Assembly (NCBI GenBank): GCA_018268105.1
Contig: JAFDXG010000032.1
Location: 1 to 64,000, forward strand
Source of the DNA: Bacteroidota bacterium
GTDB taxonomy: Bacteria; Bacteroidota; Bacteroidia; Chitinophagales; Chitinophagaceae
Length of the DNA: 64,000 nt
Reading direction: 5' to 3'
Position numbers and translations under genes: made by a program. This document shows, in pieces, positions 18,956 through 29,132 of the stretch. How positions within the stretch are numbered: the first letter of the stretch is position 1; each line of letters begins with the position of its first letter. Under the pieces are notes generated by a model. That model was given only the letters and a program-made list of their open reading frames with translations, was not told where the DNA came from and did not search any database.

Positions 18956-20203
18956 ATGTTTCAAAACTATATCTTTACGGTTGCAGACCGGTTTCTAAAA
19001 TATGTTCAGGTGGATACGCAGTCCGATCCACATTCCACAGATTTCCCGTCCACAGCAAAACAAAAAGCACTTTCCCGGATTTTGGTGGAAGAATTGCTTG
19101 CAATGGGTATTGCTGATGCATCGCTGGATGAGCACGGGTATGTATATGCGACGATTCCATCCAATACAAATAAAAAAGTTCCTGTTATCTGTTTCTGTTC
19201 GCATGTAGATACTTCTCCCGACTGCTCCGGAGCAGGTGTAAAGCCATTAATTCATAAAAATTACCAGGGAGAGGATATTGTATTGCCCCACGATACTCAG
19301 CAGGTGATCTCCATAAACGATCATCCATATTTGTCTTCCAGGAAAGGAGAGGATATTATCACAGCCTCCGGAACTACCCTGCTGGGTGCAGATGATAAAT
19401 CGGGTGTGGCAGTTATCATGGACATGGCTAATTTCTTTTTGAATCATCCCGAAATAAAACATGGTACCATAAAAATATTATTTACACCCGATGAAGAGAT
19501 TGGCAGGGGAGTGGATAAAGTGGATTTGAAACGTCTTGGTGCTGATTTTGGATACACACTGGATGGTAGTGAAAGAGGTGCTTTTGAAGATGAAACATTT
19601 TCTGCAGACAGTGTTACAATAACCATTACAGGGGTGAGTGCTCATCCGGGTTATGGGAAAAATAAACTTGTGAATGCTATTAAAGCCGCAGGAGCTTTAC
19701 TTGAATGTTTACCTGCTCATGCTCTCTCGCCTGAAACCACTGAAAACAGGGAAGGGTTTGTACATCCGGTGTATATTAATGGTATTGCCGAAAAAGCAAC
19801 GCTCCAGTTTATCATACGTGATTTTGTTACCGCCAAGCTGTATGAATATGAAGTTTTGCTACAGCAATATATAGATGAAACGATTAAAAAATTTCCGGGT
19901 GTAACTATTGCTATGGAGGTAAAAGAACAATATAGGAATATGAAGGAAGTGCTTGACCAGTATCCGCAAGTAAGCGAATATGCGCTGGAAGCCATCAGCC
20001 GGTCCGGAGTGCAGCCTGTCCGTACCAGCGCCAGGGGTGGCACAGACGGATCCCGCCTTTCGTTTATGGGCTTACCCTGTCCTAATATCTTTACAGGCGA
20101 AATGGCCTTTCACGGAAAGCATGAATACGTAAGTATTCAGGATATGCAAAAAAGTGTGGAAACCATTGTTCATCTTGCTATAATATGGGAAGAAAAGAGT
20201 TGA
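18956..20203 (+). CDS. pepT: Tripeptidase T
   Basis: A 415-residue M20 family aminopeptidase. Zinc-site residues are visible in CSHVDTSPD (His83, Asp85), GADDKSGVAV and PDEEIGRG, which holds the catalytic Glu. The C-terminal block RTSARGGTDGSRLSFMG is typical of PepT. It removes the N-terminal residue from tripeptides in the cytoplasm. The length matches characterised PepT (about 410). It follows the M50 protease gene by 9 bases, which suggests a proteolysis-peptide recycling pair. A 12-bp inverted repeat begins at its stop codon. Confidence 0.94.
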   Translation: MFQNYIFTVADRFLKYVQVDTQSDPHSTDFPSTAKQKALSRILVEELLAMGIADASLDEHGYVYATIPSNTNKKVPVICFCSHVDTSPDCSGAGVKPLIHKNYQGEDIVLPHDTQQVISINDHPYLSSRKGEDIITASGTTLLGADDKSGVAVIMDMANFFLNHPEIKHGTIKILFTPDEEIGRGVDKVDLKRLGADFGYTLDGSERGAFEDETFSADSVTITITGVSAHPGYGKNKLVNAIKAAGALLECLPAHALSPETTENREGFVHPVYINGIAEKATLQFIIRDFVTAKLYEYEVLLQQYIDETIKKFPGVTIAMEVKEQYRNMKEVLDQYPQVSEYALEAISRSGVQPVRTSARGGTDGSRLSFMGLPCPNIFTGEMAFHGKHEYVSIQDMQKSVETIVHLAIIWEEKS

Positions 20204-20242
20204 AGAAAATTTGAAATACTACCCAACCCCTCAACTCTTTTC
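20192..20242. terminator. Inverted repeat between convergent pepT and GH32 genes
   Basis: GAAAAGAGTTGA (20192-20203) and its exact complement TCAACTCTTTTC (20231-20242) form a 12-bp stem around a 27-base loop. The stem starts within the last codons of pepT. Its placement between two convergent genes fits a bidirectional transcription end, although the loop is long and there is no strong T tract. Confidence 0.4.
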
Positions 20243-20253
20243 CTAAACGATAG

Positions 20254-21768
20254 TTATTTCCATATACTGCGCAGATGATCTACACTCAGGGTTTTTATCT
20301 TGAATTTATCATCAGATGAAATTCCAATATCGGTATAATCAGAAGTTGGAAAGAAAATAGCAGTCATCACAGTATGTCCGTTATCAGCAAAAAGCTCCAC
20401 TGAGGCATCATCTATAACCAAACAGATATTTGTGCTTTTATCAGTAATTAATCTCGGTGCAACAATTTTATTGCTGAAATCTTTCGAAAAATCAGTTTTA
20501 CCCGATTGGCTCCTGTCAATAAAATATTGATTGGCCGATTTGTCGTAACCAATTACCAGTTTTTCACCGCTCGTATTTGATAATGTAATGTTGAAAGCCT
20601 TCAATTCATCAGCAGTAAGTTTTAATATTGCCGGTCCCTTAAGTTTACCCGCTTTTGCTGTGACGTTAATATTTTTTGCTTTTATGTTTTGGGCAGAATA
20701 TGAAGTACTTTTAAGTTCTTCGATTTCTTTTACTGGTATAGAACTCACCTGGTATTTATCGCCAATTTTCTCAATTGCCAGTTCTCTTGCAATGGTATTA
20801 GCGCTTCTCCATTTTTCCGTGGGTACAATATTCGCGTATTTCCAGTTGCTCATCCAACCCAGGAAAACCTTCCTGTCGCCGGTATTTGACCAGGTGATGC
20901 CTGCGTAATTATCAGGACCATAGTCTATCCATTTGGTATCTGTTTCATTTGGGGTAAAGACATGCCCGTCAAATTTCCCGGTAAAGTATTGCGTTGCAGA
21001 CCCTCCATTGGGACCACCGGGGTTGATGTTTACTATTAATACCCATACTTCTTCGCTGTTGTACGACAAAGGAAACAGATCAGGACATTCCCATACACCA
21101 CCGTGCGCCCCCAGGTTTTTTCCAAACTCACTTTCCTTTGTCCAGTTCTTTAAGTCGGGTGATGAATAGAAAGTAATATGGTCTGACGTTGCCAGAGTCA
21201 TGATCCACTTTTTTGCAGGGGCATACCAGGAGACTTTAGGATCGCGAAAATCGCGTATACCGGGATTGGGCAGTACCGGGTTGCCTTTATATTTTGTCCA
21301 TGTTTTTCCTTCATCCAGGCTATAAGCAATACTTTGTGTTTCTATTTTTTCAAAGCCTTCCTTTTCCATAGCATGATTATGACTGGTATAAATGGCAATC
21401 ATGGCATTGGCGCCAAAACCAGCAGTATTGTTTTTGTCAACTATAGCGCTGCCGGAAAAAATAGTGCCTAAAGCATCGGGATATAAGGCAATCGGTAATT
21501 CCTTCCAATGCACAAGATCATTGCTCACGGCGTGTCCCCAGTGCATAGGCCCCCAAACCGTAGAATCAGGGTTATACTGAAAGAACAAATGATATTTTCC
21601 ATTCAGGTAAACCATCCCGTTGGGGTCGTTCATCCAGCCTTTTTTAGGCGAGAAATGGATTTGGAGACGATGGGGATCTGAATATGCAGGATCACTGGTT
21701 TGGCTTCGCACAGCCTGAAATACCAGAAGGCATATTGCCGGAACCAGAAAATTTATTTTAGTAAACAT
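20254..21768 (-). CDS. GH32 fructan hydrolase (levanase / inulinase / invertase family)
   Basis: A 504-residue secreted enzyme. The signal peptide covers residues 1-22 with no lipobox cysteine, so it is probably periplasmic. The three GH32 signatures are intact: nucleophile Asp48 in GWMNDPNG, transition-state Asp176 in FRDPKVSW, and acid/base Glu227 in WECPDLF. The C-terminal 150 residues form the usual beta-sandwich. It releases fructose from beta-fructans or sucrose-type oligosaccharides. It is the last gene of the fructan locus and lies behind a strong hairpin after susD. Confidence 0.95.
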   Translation of the reverse strand: MFTKINFLVPAICLLVFQAVRSQTSDPAYSDPHRLQIHFSPKKGWMNDPNGMVYLNGKYHLFFQYNPDSTVWGPMHWGHAVSNDLVHWKELPIALYPDALGTIFSGSAIVDKNNTAGFGANAMIAIYTSHNHAMEKEGFEKIETQSIAYSLDEGKTWTKYKGNPVLPNPGIRDFRDPKVSWYAPAKKWIMTLATSDHITFYSSPDLKNWTKESEFGKNLGAHGGVWECPDLFPLSYNSEEVWVLIVNINPGGPNGGSATQYFTGKFDGHVFTPNETDTKWIDYGPDNYAGITWSNTGDRKVFLGWMSNWKYANIVPTEKWRSANTIARELAIEKIGDKYQVSSIPVKEIEELKSTSYSAQNIKAKNINVTAKAGKLKGPAILKLTADELKAFNITLSNTSGEKLVIGYDKSANQYFIDRSQSGKTDFSKDFSNKIVAPRLITDKSTNICLVIDDASVELFADNGHTVMTAIFFPTSDYTDIGISSDDKFKIKTLSVDHLRSIWK

Positions 21769-21833
21769 GATGTTCTGCTTAAATGAGTAGTTTAAATATA
21801 TAAAAGTTTCACCTAATAGTGTTCAAACATAAA

Positions 21834-21864
21834 AACTAAGGGAGGTAATGAGTCTCCCTTAGTT
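21834..21864 (-). terminator. Strong hairpin between susD and GH32
   Basis: An 11-bp perfect stem (AACTAAGGGAG, 21834-21844; CTCCCTTAGTT, 21854-21864) with a 9-base loop lies just after the susD stop. On the minus-strand transcript it is followed by TTTATG. It may be a partial terminator or an RNA end that makes susCD mRNA more abundant than GH32 mRNA. Confidence 0.65.
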
Positions 21865-21868
21865 ATGA

Positions 21869-23575
21869 TTAATTATATCCGGGATTTTGTTTGTATAATC
21901 CTTTGGTAAATGTTATTTCAGACTGAGGTATTGGCAGGTATTCATCCCTTCCTGCGGTAAAATGAGCTGTTGCAAGAAATGGTCTTCTGACTTTTTCAAT
22001 TTCTATGTAGTCATTTAGCGTTTTCTCAGCTATACCCCATCTAACAAGATCAAAAAAACGTTCTCCCTCTGTTGCAAATTCAAGTCTTCTTTCCCACTGT
22101 AATGCTTTACGTGCATAAGCTTGTGTCCATCCCGTTGATGGGTATTCAGATATTTTATATTTGGACGGGAAAGTACCATCGGCCTTTTTCAGTCTGCCGG
22201 TACTTGCAGCAGCTCTATCACGAATTTGATTGATAAGCGGTAATGCTTTTTCCTGTTGTCCCAACTCTATATATGCTTCTGCCTGTATTAACAGTATATC
22301 ATCGTAGCGCAAAATATCATAATTTTTAGCGCTCCCCATAAAAGGTCCGAGTTTGAAGTAAGAAGAACTGGTTGCTAATTGCTGGTTGCGCATAGTGTGA
22401 AAATTTCCATACACACCCGGGTCTCGCACCCAACTATTGCTGAAAGGTTTTGTATTGTCGTATTTATACGGATGTCCATCAATACCAACTGTATGATCAA
22501 TTCGCGGGTCAACAGTTGCGGTATTAAGATCCGCAATAGTTTTATTAAAGGTTTCAAAATTGGGTAAACCATTGGCGTCTGTTGTATATGCATTAACCAG
22601 GTTTTGACTTGCTGCGTTAAATCCGCAGCATCCATACTGGGGAGCACCATGCGGGTAGTTTAATCCATCTTCAAAGTTCATTCGCCCGGCAGTTGTGCCA
22701 TCATTAATGGTGAACTGTATAGCAAAAATTGATTCAGGTCCGTTTTCTGTTTCAGGCAAAAAGTTATCTGCTATATCGGCGCTTAAATGATATTTGCCGG
22801 AAGAAATAACCGATTGAGTTAATGCCACCACTTCCTGTAACCTGGATTGATTAATATTAAGTACATGATGAGTTTCATCCTGTTCATAAGCCTGATATAA
22901 TCTTAGTTTGGCAAGATAGGCCTGTGCGGCATATTTATTTGCCCTTCCAATCTCGGCTTGTGTTTCTGGTAAATTGTCAATGGCGAATTGAAAGTCATCA
23001 GCAATTTTATTCCAGGACTCATCATTACTCAGATCATTGGAGACCTGCAGGATATCTTCAGCGGTCGCATTCTCATCAAAAATCGGGATGTTTTTGTAAA
23101 GCTGCTTCATAGTGAAATAACTATGCGCTCTAAGGAAACGCAATTCTCCCTGGCGCATTTTCTTTTGAGGATATACGCTTTCGTCAAGGTTGTTTACTGC
23201 ACGTAGTGCTACATTGGCCCGTGAAATAGACTTAAACAAATTTTTCCAGGTACGCGATACAAAAGCATCAATGGTTGGTGTAACAAGATTATAATGCTCC
23301 ATTGCGTCAATTTCACCGACATCACCGGTTCCACCACCGCCTTTGTAAGTGTCATCTGAGCGTACTGCTCCAAAAGCCCATTTGCTGTATATAGGGCCAA
23401 TCATATCTCCGTTACCAATTGCAGCATAAGCCGCTGTTACCAATCCATCCACTGCAGTCGGCGATGTAAGATCAGAAGAAGATACCGCTCCACGTGGGGT
23501 ATAGTCGAGTGCTTTTTTACATGCTGCAGAAAAAAACAACATGGATATTAAAGCTGGTATTAAAATATTTTTCAT
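21869..23575 (-). CDS. SusD-like outer-membrane glycan-binding lipoprotein
   Basis: A 568-residue SusD/RagB family protein. The lipoprotein signal peptide ends FFSAACKK, with the lipid-anchored Cys19. The family's N-terminal helical block (AYAAIGNGD) and C-terminal region (ALQWERRLEFATEGERFFD, then LPIPQSEI) are intact. SusD binds the glycan at the cell surface and acts as the lid of the SusC channel. Its context with GH32 and fructokinase points to a fructan ligand. It is 27 bases after susC. Confidence 0.94.
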   Translation of the reverse strand: MKNILIPALISMLFFSAACKKALDYTPRGAVSSSDLTSPTAVDGLVTAAYAAIGNGDMIGPIYSKWAFGAVRSDDTYKGGGGTGDVGEIDAMEHYNLVTPTIDAFVSRTWKNLFKSISRANVALRAVNNLDESVYPQKKMRQGELRFLRAHSYFTMKQLYKNIPIFDENATAEDILQVSNDLSNDESWNKIADDFQFAIDNLPETQAEIGRANKYAAQAYLAKLRLYQAYEQDETHHVLNINQSRLQEVVALTQSVISSGKYHLSADIADNFLPETENGPESIFAIQFTINDGTTAGRMNFEDGLNYPHGAPQYGCCGFNAASQNLVNAYTTDANGLPNFETFNKTIADLNTATVDPRIDHTVGIDGHPYKYDNTKPFSNSWVRDPGVYGNFHTMRNQQLATSSSYFKLGPFMGSAKNYDILRYDDILLIQAEAYIELGQQEKALPLINQIRDRAAASTGRLKKADGTFPSKYKISEYPSTGWTQAYARKALQWERRLEFATEGERFFDLVRWGIAEKTLNDYIEIEKVRRPFLATAHFTAGRDEYLPIPQSEITFTKGLYKQNPGYN

Positions 23576-23602
23576 CGTATTATTTTTTAAGATTGATAAG
23601 TA

Positions 23603-26600
23603 TTAAAATGAGGCATTAATTCCGAACGTAAATGTTTTAGGAATAGGTACCGGATCAAGATCTATCCTTTCTGGATCAGGACTTTGATATTGTTTGCTCT
23701 TAAACCAGAACAGATTTTCTCCCATTGCATAAAAGCGTAATCTGGAAAAGAATCCGTCTGTAGTTAAATTATAAGCAAGTTGTATGTTGCGCATCTTGAA
23801 ATAAGAAGTACTAACAATGAAATAGTCAGAAGTACGACCTTCATTATTATTATCTTTCAAAGTAAGTGCAGGTATATTGGTATTCTTGTTTTGCTGAGTC
23901 CATCCATTGAACACGCCCGGTCCAACATTTTCCCTGCTTTTCATCAGGTTGTTGAATAAAGTATATACATCAAAGCCCTTACGTCCTGCTACACCTGAAC
24001 CAAATATGGAAAGGTCAAATTTTTTGAAACTGAGATCAATCCTTGCTCCATACTCTAATTTAGGTAAGGTTGTGCCAATCCAGGTTCTGTCGAGATCGCT
24101 GATAACACCATCTTTATTATCATCCACATAACGTATTCTTCCCGGCCCAGCACCAATCTGCTCAGGGGCAGCGTCAACTTCAGCCTGTGATTGAAAAAGT
24201 CCTGCTGTTTTATATCCAAAAATGTCAAACTGAGAATGTCCGATAATTGTATTTCTGAGATTACCTGCATAAGCCGGCCTTACATCTTCTGGCAACTCAG
24301 TAATTTTATCTCTGAAATGAGCGAAGTTGAGCTGCACATTATATGAGAAATTACCAGTGTGTTCTCCTCTGTAGCCAATTACAAATTCCCAGCCGCGGTT
24401 ACTTTTTGATGCACCATTAACTGCTTTTTGTTGTCCTTCTCCTAATGCAGATGCTACCGGGGGAACAATTAGTATACCACTTGTTTTCCTGCTGAAATAA
24501 TCAAATGATCCGAAAATCCTGTTGTCAAGTAACGCAAAATCTAACCCTGCGTTTATTTCATCGGTAGTCTCCCATTTTAATGCAGGATTGGCTGCCTGTG
24601 TTTGCACAAAACCTGAAGGAAGGGTGCCCGTGTTAGCACCGGATAATGAATAGGCAGTACCAATATTCATATACTGTTCCCAAAAGCCCGGTGTTAACTG
24701 GTTTTGTGTTGTACCATATCTCGCATAGTACAAAGGGAACCTTGCCAAATCGCCTATCTGCTGGTTACCTACACGACCAACACCTAACCTTAGTTTTAAT
24801 TCAGAAAATACTTTACTGTGGGCCATAAAATTTTCCCGGTCAATTCTCCAGCCTACAGATGCAGCCGGGAAAATACCATATTGATTGTCGGCTCCAAAAC
24901 GGGAGGACCCGTCGCGTCTAACAGTAACTGCCAATAAGTATTTATCTGAATAACTATAATCTATACGGCCAAATTGAGAAAATAACCGGTTGCCTGTATA
25001 GTCGCCGAAAAGGGTAGTATTGCCTGTACCGGAACTTAAGGTAAAGTAATCTTCTGTTTGTATAGCGAACCCTTCTTTTTTGGAGAAACGTGTTTCAAGG
25101 TCTGTTCTTATATACTCGGTACCTGCGAGGAACTTGAATTTGTGATTATCTAAGTTAAGATTATAACGAAGAGTATTTGAAAAAGTAACACTTAAATAAT
25201 GGTTCTCATCAAATGTTAAGCTATTAGTAGTGCGGCTCAATGCACCTTCAGTAAATGTTGGCGCTATTACTTTACTCTTAAATCTTGCATCGTCTGCTCC
25301 AATAGTAGTTTTAAAAAACAGGTTTTTTACAGGCTGTATTTCCGCAAATATGCTCCCGAAAGTACTTAACCGGTTGGCGTTGTTCCAACGGGCAATGTAT
25401 TGCATGTGCAAGGGGTTGTTCCGGTCTGAATACCCGGCACCCAACGGCCCGGCATAAGTTATCCCATCTTTTTGAAATACGGGAATCGTTGGGGCTAATG
25501 TTACCGCAAGAAAAGTAGTAGTGGCGCCGCCGATATCTCTTGCTGTAAGCGTTTCATCTGAGTTTGCCATATTCAGTGTCATACCAAATGTTAGCCTGTT
25601 ATTGAATGCCCTGGTGATTGCATTAATGCCGACATTCAAACGCTGGTATCCTGTATATCTAAGCATACCTGTGTTTTTGATATGACCCAGAGATATTTCG
25701 AGTGATGAGTTTTTATTTCCTACTGATGCTACCAAAGAGTTGTTGGTAACAATACCTGTTTTATACATTACAGATTGCCAATCGGTATTTCCAACAGGAG
25801 TATTCTGGTCCCCACCAACAAAAGGTTTTGGCGTAACACTTGTCAGCACAGGGTTGTCAAAATCGTTGTTCCAGTTAAAATCGTAAATTTCTCCGTAAGC
25901 ATCTGCCGGGTTTTGCCTGTCATTTACAGATGCCTGCCATAGTGCTTTACCTCTGTCAACCGTGTTCAACATTGTAAAACGCATTGACTTTTCAGACTGG
26001 GCTGAAAAACTTGTATTAAACTGGAATTTTAGTTTACCATCAGTATTGCCGCCATTTTTAGTGGTAACTATAATTACTCCGTTTGATGCACGGGAACCGT
26101 ATATGGATTCTGAAGATGCATCTTTCAATATCTGCACTGAAGCAATACTTGCAGGATTGATATTTTGAAATACCTCAGGTCTTGAGGTAGGTACACCATC
26201 TATAATATACAACGGGTCGTTATTGCCGAGTGTATTAGCTCCTCTTATCAAGATTCTGCTGTTAGAGCCATTGGGAGACCCGTCTTTTTCAATATACAAA
26301 CCTGCTACACGCCCCTGCAGCGCCTGCATGGTATTACCAGACGAGTTGTTTTTTACAGGGTTAAGATCTACAACAGCCACGGATCCTGTCAGATCCTGTT
26401 TTCGTTGCGTTGAATACCCTACAATCACAATCTGCTCACCTTCTTTTGCAGCAGATTCCATCTGCACAGAAAGTTCAGCAACATCTGTAACTTTCACCGA
26501 CAGCGGTTTCATACCCACATAAGTAAACACTAATGTTTCGCCTGGTGAAACTCTAATAGAAAATTTCCCGGATAAATCGGTAGATGTGGCATTGTTACCT

Positions 26601-26728
26601 CCGGTAACAGTTACACCTGCAAGAGGCGACCCATCTGCTTTACTGGTCACCACACCTTTTACCTCTTTTTGCTGTGCATAGCAAAAAACGGATAAGAAAA
26701 GGCAAATCAGAGTCATGTACTTTTTCAT
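23603..26728 (-). CDS. SusC-like TonB-dependent outer-membrane transporter
   Basis: A 1041-residue SusC/RagA family transporter. The signal peptide ends VFCYAQQ. A carboxypeptidase-regulatory-like domain occupies about 22-100 (GVVTSKADGSPLAGVTV), followed by the plug (IVIVGYSTQRKQDLTGSV, then VLIRGANTLG-type block as ILIRGANTLG, then YGSRASNGVIIVTTK) and the 22-strand barrel. With SusD it imports fructo-oligosaccharides using TonB energy. I chose ATG at 26728, where a signal peptide begins, over one 17 codons upstream. The gap to fructokinase is 43 bases. Confidence 0.95.
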   Translation of the reverse strand: MKKYMTLICLFLSVFCYAQQKEVKGVVTSKADGSPLAGVTVTGGNNATSTDLSGKFSIRVSPGETLVFTYVGMKPLSVKVTDVAELSVQMESAAKEGEQIVIVGYSTQRKQDLTGSVAVVDLNPVKNNSSGNTMQALQGRVAGLYIEKDGSPNGSNSRILIRGANTLGNNDPLYIIDGVPTSRPEVFQNINPASIASVQILKDASSESIYGSRASNGVIIVTTKNGGNTDGKLKFQFNTSFSAQSEKSMRFTMLNTVDRGKALWQASVNDRQNPADAYGEIYDFNWNNDFDNPVLTSVTPKPFVGGDQNTPVGNTDWQSVMYKTGIVTNNSLVASVGNKNSSLEISLGHIKNTGMLRYTGYQRLNVGINAITRAFNNRLTFGMTLNMANSDETLTARDIGGATTTFLAVTLAPTIPVFQKDGITYAGPLGAGYSDRNNPLHMQYIARWNNANRLSTFGSIFAEIQPVKNLFFKTTIGADDARFKSKVIAPTFTEGALSRTTNSLTFDENHYLSVTFSNTLRYNLNLDNHKFKFLAGTEYIRTDLETRFSKKEGFAIQTEDYFTLSSGTGNTTLFGDYTGNRLFSQFGRIDYSYSDKYLLAVTVRRDGSSRFGADNQYGIFPAASVGWRIDRENFMAHSKVFSELKLRLGVGRVGNQQIGDLARFPLYYARYGTTQNQLTPGFWEQYMNIGTAYSLSGANTGTLPSGFVQTQAANPALKWETTDEINAGLDFALLDNRIFGSFDYFSRKTSGILIVPPVASALGEGQQKAVNGASKSNRGWEFVIGYRGEHTGNFSYNVQLNFAHFRDKITELPEDVRPAYAGNLRNTIIGHSQFDIFGYKTAGLFQSQAEVDAAPEQIGAGPGRIRYVDDNKDGVISDLDRTWIGTTLPKLEYGARIDLSFKKFDLSIFGSGVAGRKGFDVYTLFNNLMKSRENVGPGVFNGWTQQNKNTNIPALTLKDNNNEGRTSDYFIVSTSYFKMRNIQLAYNLTTDGFFSRLRFYAMGENLFWFKSKQYQSPDPERIDLDPVPIPKTFTFGINASF

Positions 26729-26771
26729 ACTTCTATCGTTTTTAGTTTTGATTGATAACATACATTTGGAA

Positions 26772-27671
26772 TTAAGCATTTATGGAAGATTTTGACAGAA
26801 TAAAACTTTGAATATCATTCACTGTATACGAAGGGCAACCGCCGGTTTGTGTTGCTACAAAAGCGCCCAGTGCGGAGGCAAACTGCAAAGCCTGCTCTGG
26901 TTTGTTGTGATTGATAATACTGTTCAGGTAACCTGCCACAAAACTGTCGCCGCTACCTATAGTATCAGCTACCGTTACACGATACCCCTCTTGATAAAAA
27001 AAATTGTCATTACTGTTAAGAATAGCGCCTTTAGCGCCCCGGGTAATAATAATCACCGGTATATCGAAGCGGTTTTGCAGAAACCTGACCTTGTCTTCAA
27101 TGGTTTTGAAATTAATATACCATCCTGCAATGGTATCCAGTTCTTCTTCATTCATCTTTAGTATATCCGCTTTGTTGAGTTGATATTCCAGTGTTGCCTG
27201 AGTAACAAAAGGTGGACGAAGGTTTACGTCTAAAACTCTTGTTGCAGGGATGTCGAGCAGGTTAAATAAAGTGTTCCTGGAAACAGTGCTTCTTGTGATG
27301 AGGCTGCCAAAAATAAGATAACCTGCATTTTTTACGAGTAACTCGTGTGCAGGTTTAAGCTCAATGAAGTCCCATGCTGCGCCTTCTTTAATCTGGTATT
27401 GCATATCACCTGCTGCATTGGGTTGTGCTAATACGATACCGGTAGGATGCGATTCATCTACCTGCAAATAATCAAGGTTAACTTTTTTCTTTTCAAGTAT
27501 CGCTTTTAGTTCCTGTCCCCGCAAATCATTACCTATTCTCGAAATAAGTGTAGCAGGTTGATCGAGTGTAGTCAGATGATACGCCACATTCATAGGAGAA
27601 CCACCCGCTTTTACTTCATTAGGCAATACATCAAACAACACTTCACCAAAACAAACGCAAGTAAAATTCAT
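26772..27671 (-). CDS. PfkB-family fructokinase
   Basis: A 299-residue ribokinase-fold sugar kinase. GEVLFDVLP opens the protein, and the sugar-binding KAGGSPMNVAYHL comes at about residues 32-44. The C-terminal anion hole with the catalytic base is in DTIGSGDSFVAGYL. Placed between a sugar MFS transporter and SusC in a locus with GH32, it should phosphorylate fructose released from fructans. I chose ATG at 27671 because the sequence from there matches family N-termini. It begins 10 bases after the MFS stop. Confidence 0.92.
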   Translation of the reverse strand: MNFTCVCFGEVLFDVLPNEVKAGGSPMNVAYHLTTLDQPATLISRIGNDLRGQELKAILEKKKVNLDYLQVDESHPTGIVLAQPNAAGDMQYQIKEGAAWDFIELKPAHELLVKNAGYLIFGSLITRSTVSRNTLFNLLDIPATRVLDVNLRPPFVTQATLEYQLNKADILKMNEEELDTIAGWYINFKTIEDKVRFLQNRFDIPVIIITRGAKGAILNSNDNFFYQEGYRVTVADTIGSGDSFVAGYLNSIINHNKPEQALQFASALGAFVATQTGGCPSYTVNDIQSFILSKSSINA

Positions 27672-27681
27672 ATAAAGATTT

Positions 27682-29010
27682 TTAATGTAATACAAGATTG
27701 GTTTCAAGCTCTTCCAGGGATTTGCCCTTTGTTTCGGGCATATATTTTATTACGAAACCTAATTGCAGTATCATCATAGCACAGAAGAAAAAGAAAATGA
27801 TACCTTCTCCCAGGTTTTCGCTGATAACAGGAAAAATGAAAGTGATAATGGTTGCCATCACCCAATGGGTAAGACTTCCGAGTGTTTGACCTTTTGCCCT
27901 TACTGTATTGGGGAATATTTCTGAAATAAATACCCAGATACAAGCTCCCTGCGACATAGCAAAGAATGCTATATAGGCTAATAATAAGACAACAATGGCA
28001 TAAGGATCGGACAAAGGATTTATAAACAGATAGGCTACGATACCAAGTGTAACAATTAATCCTATTGTGCCGGTGAGCATAAGTTTGCGTCTGCCGAACC
28101 TGTCTATTAAACTTAATGCCAGCAATGTAAACAGGAGGTTTACGGAACCTATAGCAACGCTTGACAGTAGGGAAGAATTAGTTCCTAAACCAGAAGATTC
28201 AAAAATGCGGGGTGCATAATATATAATGGCATTAATACCGGATACCTGGTTGAATATAGCAAATGCTACTGCCAGAAAGATAGGCAGTTTATATTTCTTT
28301 GAAAACAGGCTTTCCTGCTTTTTGTTTTTATTTTCTTCATTGGTTTTTAAAATGCTGGCAATTTCCTCCTCGTATTTTTCAGGATCTATGATGCGGAGCG
28401 TTTTTTTTGCTTCACCAATATTTTTATTGTGCAGTATCAACCAGCGCGGACTTTCAGGAACAAAACGTAACAACATAAGAAACAAAAAAGAAGGTATTGA
28501 CATAATGCCAAGCATCAGACGCCATGAATGATCTCCGGTAGATATGCCAATAAGGTAGTTGGAGAGATAGGAGATTAAAATACCGGTTACTACATTGAAC
28601 TGGAACAATGCTACAAGCCTGCCCCGATTTTTAGCTGACGATATTTCCGATATATAAATAGGTGCAGTTACTGATGAAGCCCCTACACCCAATCCACCCA
28701 TAAATCGGAAAAATAGAAATACCGCCCAGTTAGTAGCTAATGAAGTAAATACTGATGATGTAAGAAACAAAACAGCGATAATAACCAATGTTTTTTTACG
28801 TCCCAGCTTATCGGATGGCAAACTACCTAATGCGGCACCTATTACTGTACCAAAAAGGGCAACAGACATCGTAATCCCATGTTGAAAAGAAGAAAGTTGC
28901 CAATAAGATTGAATAGATTTTTCTGCGCCGGAAATTACAGCAGTATCAAAGCCAAAGAGAAAGCCGCCGAGGGCAACAACAATACTCCAGAATAGTAGTG
29001 GTCTTTTCAT
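27682..29010 (-). CDS. MFS sugar porter (predicted fructose/hexose transporter)
   Basis: A 442-residue transporter with 12 predicted helices. Sugar-porter signatures are visible: GGFLFGFDTAVISGA at the N-terminus, the DKLGRRKT loop, PESPRWL before the central loop, DRFGRRK in the second half and PETKGKSLEELE at the end. It would carry released fructose across the inner membrane. I chose ATG at 29010, since 38 extra codons upstream include the promoter region. It is the first gene of the minus-strand fructan operon. Confidence 0.93.
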   Translation of the reverse strand: MKRPLLFWSIVVALGGFLFGFDTAVISGAEKSIQSYWQLSSFQHGITMSVALFGTVIGAALGSLPSDKLGRKKTLVIIAVLFLTSSVFTSLATNWAVFLFFRFMGGLGVGASSVTAPIYISEISSAKNRGRLVALFQFNVVTGILISYLSNYLIGISTGDHSWRLMLGIMSIPSFLFLMLLRFVPESPRWLILHNKNIGEAKKTLRIIDPEKYEEEIASILKTNEENKNKKQESLFSKKYKLPIFLAVAFAIFNQVSGINAIIYYAPRIFESSGLGTNSSLLSSVAIGSVNLLFTLLALSLIDRFGRRKLMLTGTIGLIVTLGIVAYLFINPLSDPYAIVVLLLAYIAFFAMSQGACIWVFISEIFPNTVRAKGQTLGSLTHWVMATIITFIFPVISENLGEGIIFFFFCAMMILQLGFVIKYMPETKGKSLEELETNLVLH

Positions 29011-29043
29011 TATAACAATCGTTAAAAAGTTTAAAACTGAAAC

Positions 29044-29051
29044 CAAATCTA
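29044..29051 (-). promoter_or_regulatory. -7 promoter element of the fructan operon
   Basis: On the minus strand TAGATTTG matches TAnnTTTG 33 bases before the MFS start. No good -33 TTTG is seen, which fits a promoter that needs an activator such as the divergent hybrid regulator. Confidence 0.5.
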
Positions 29052-29132
29052 TAATGGAGTACCCCGTTTTGAAGTTCGATTTTGTTACAAATTGTTTTGA
29101 ATATAAAATTTTGTTTACTTGCAAATAAATGA

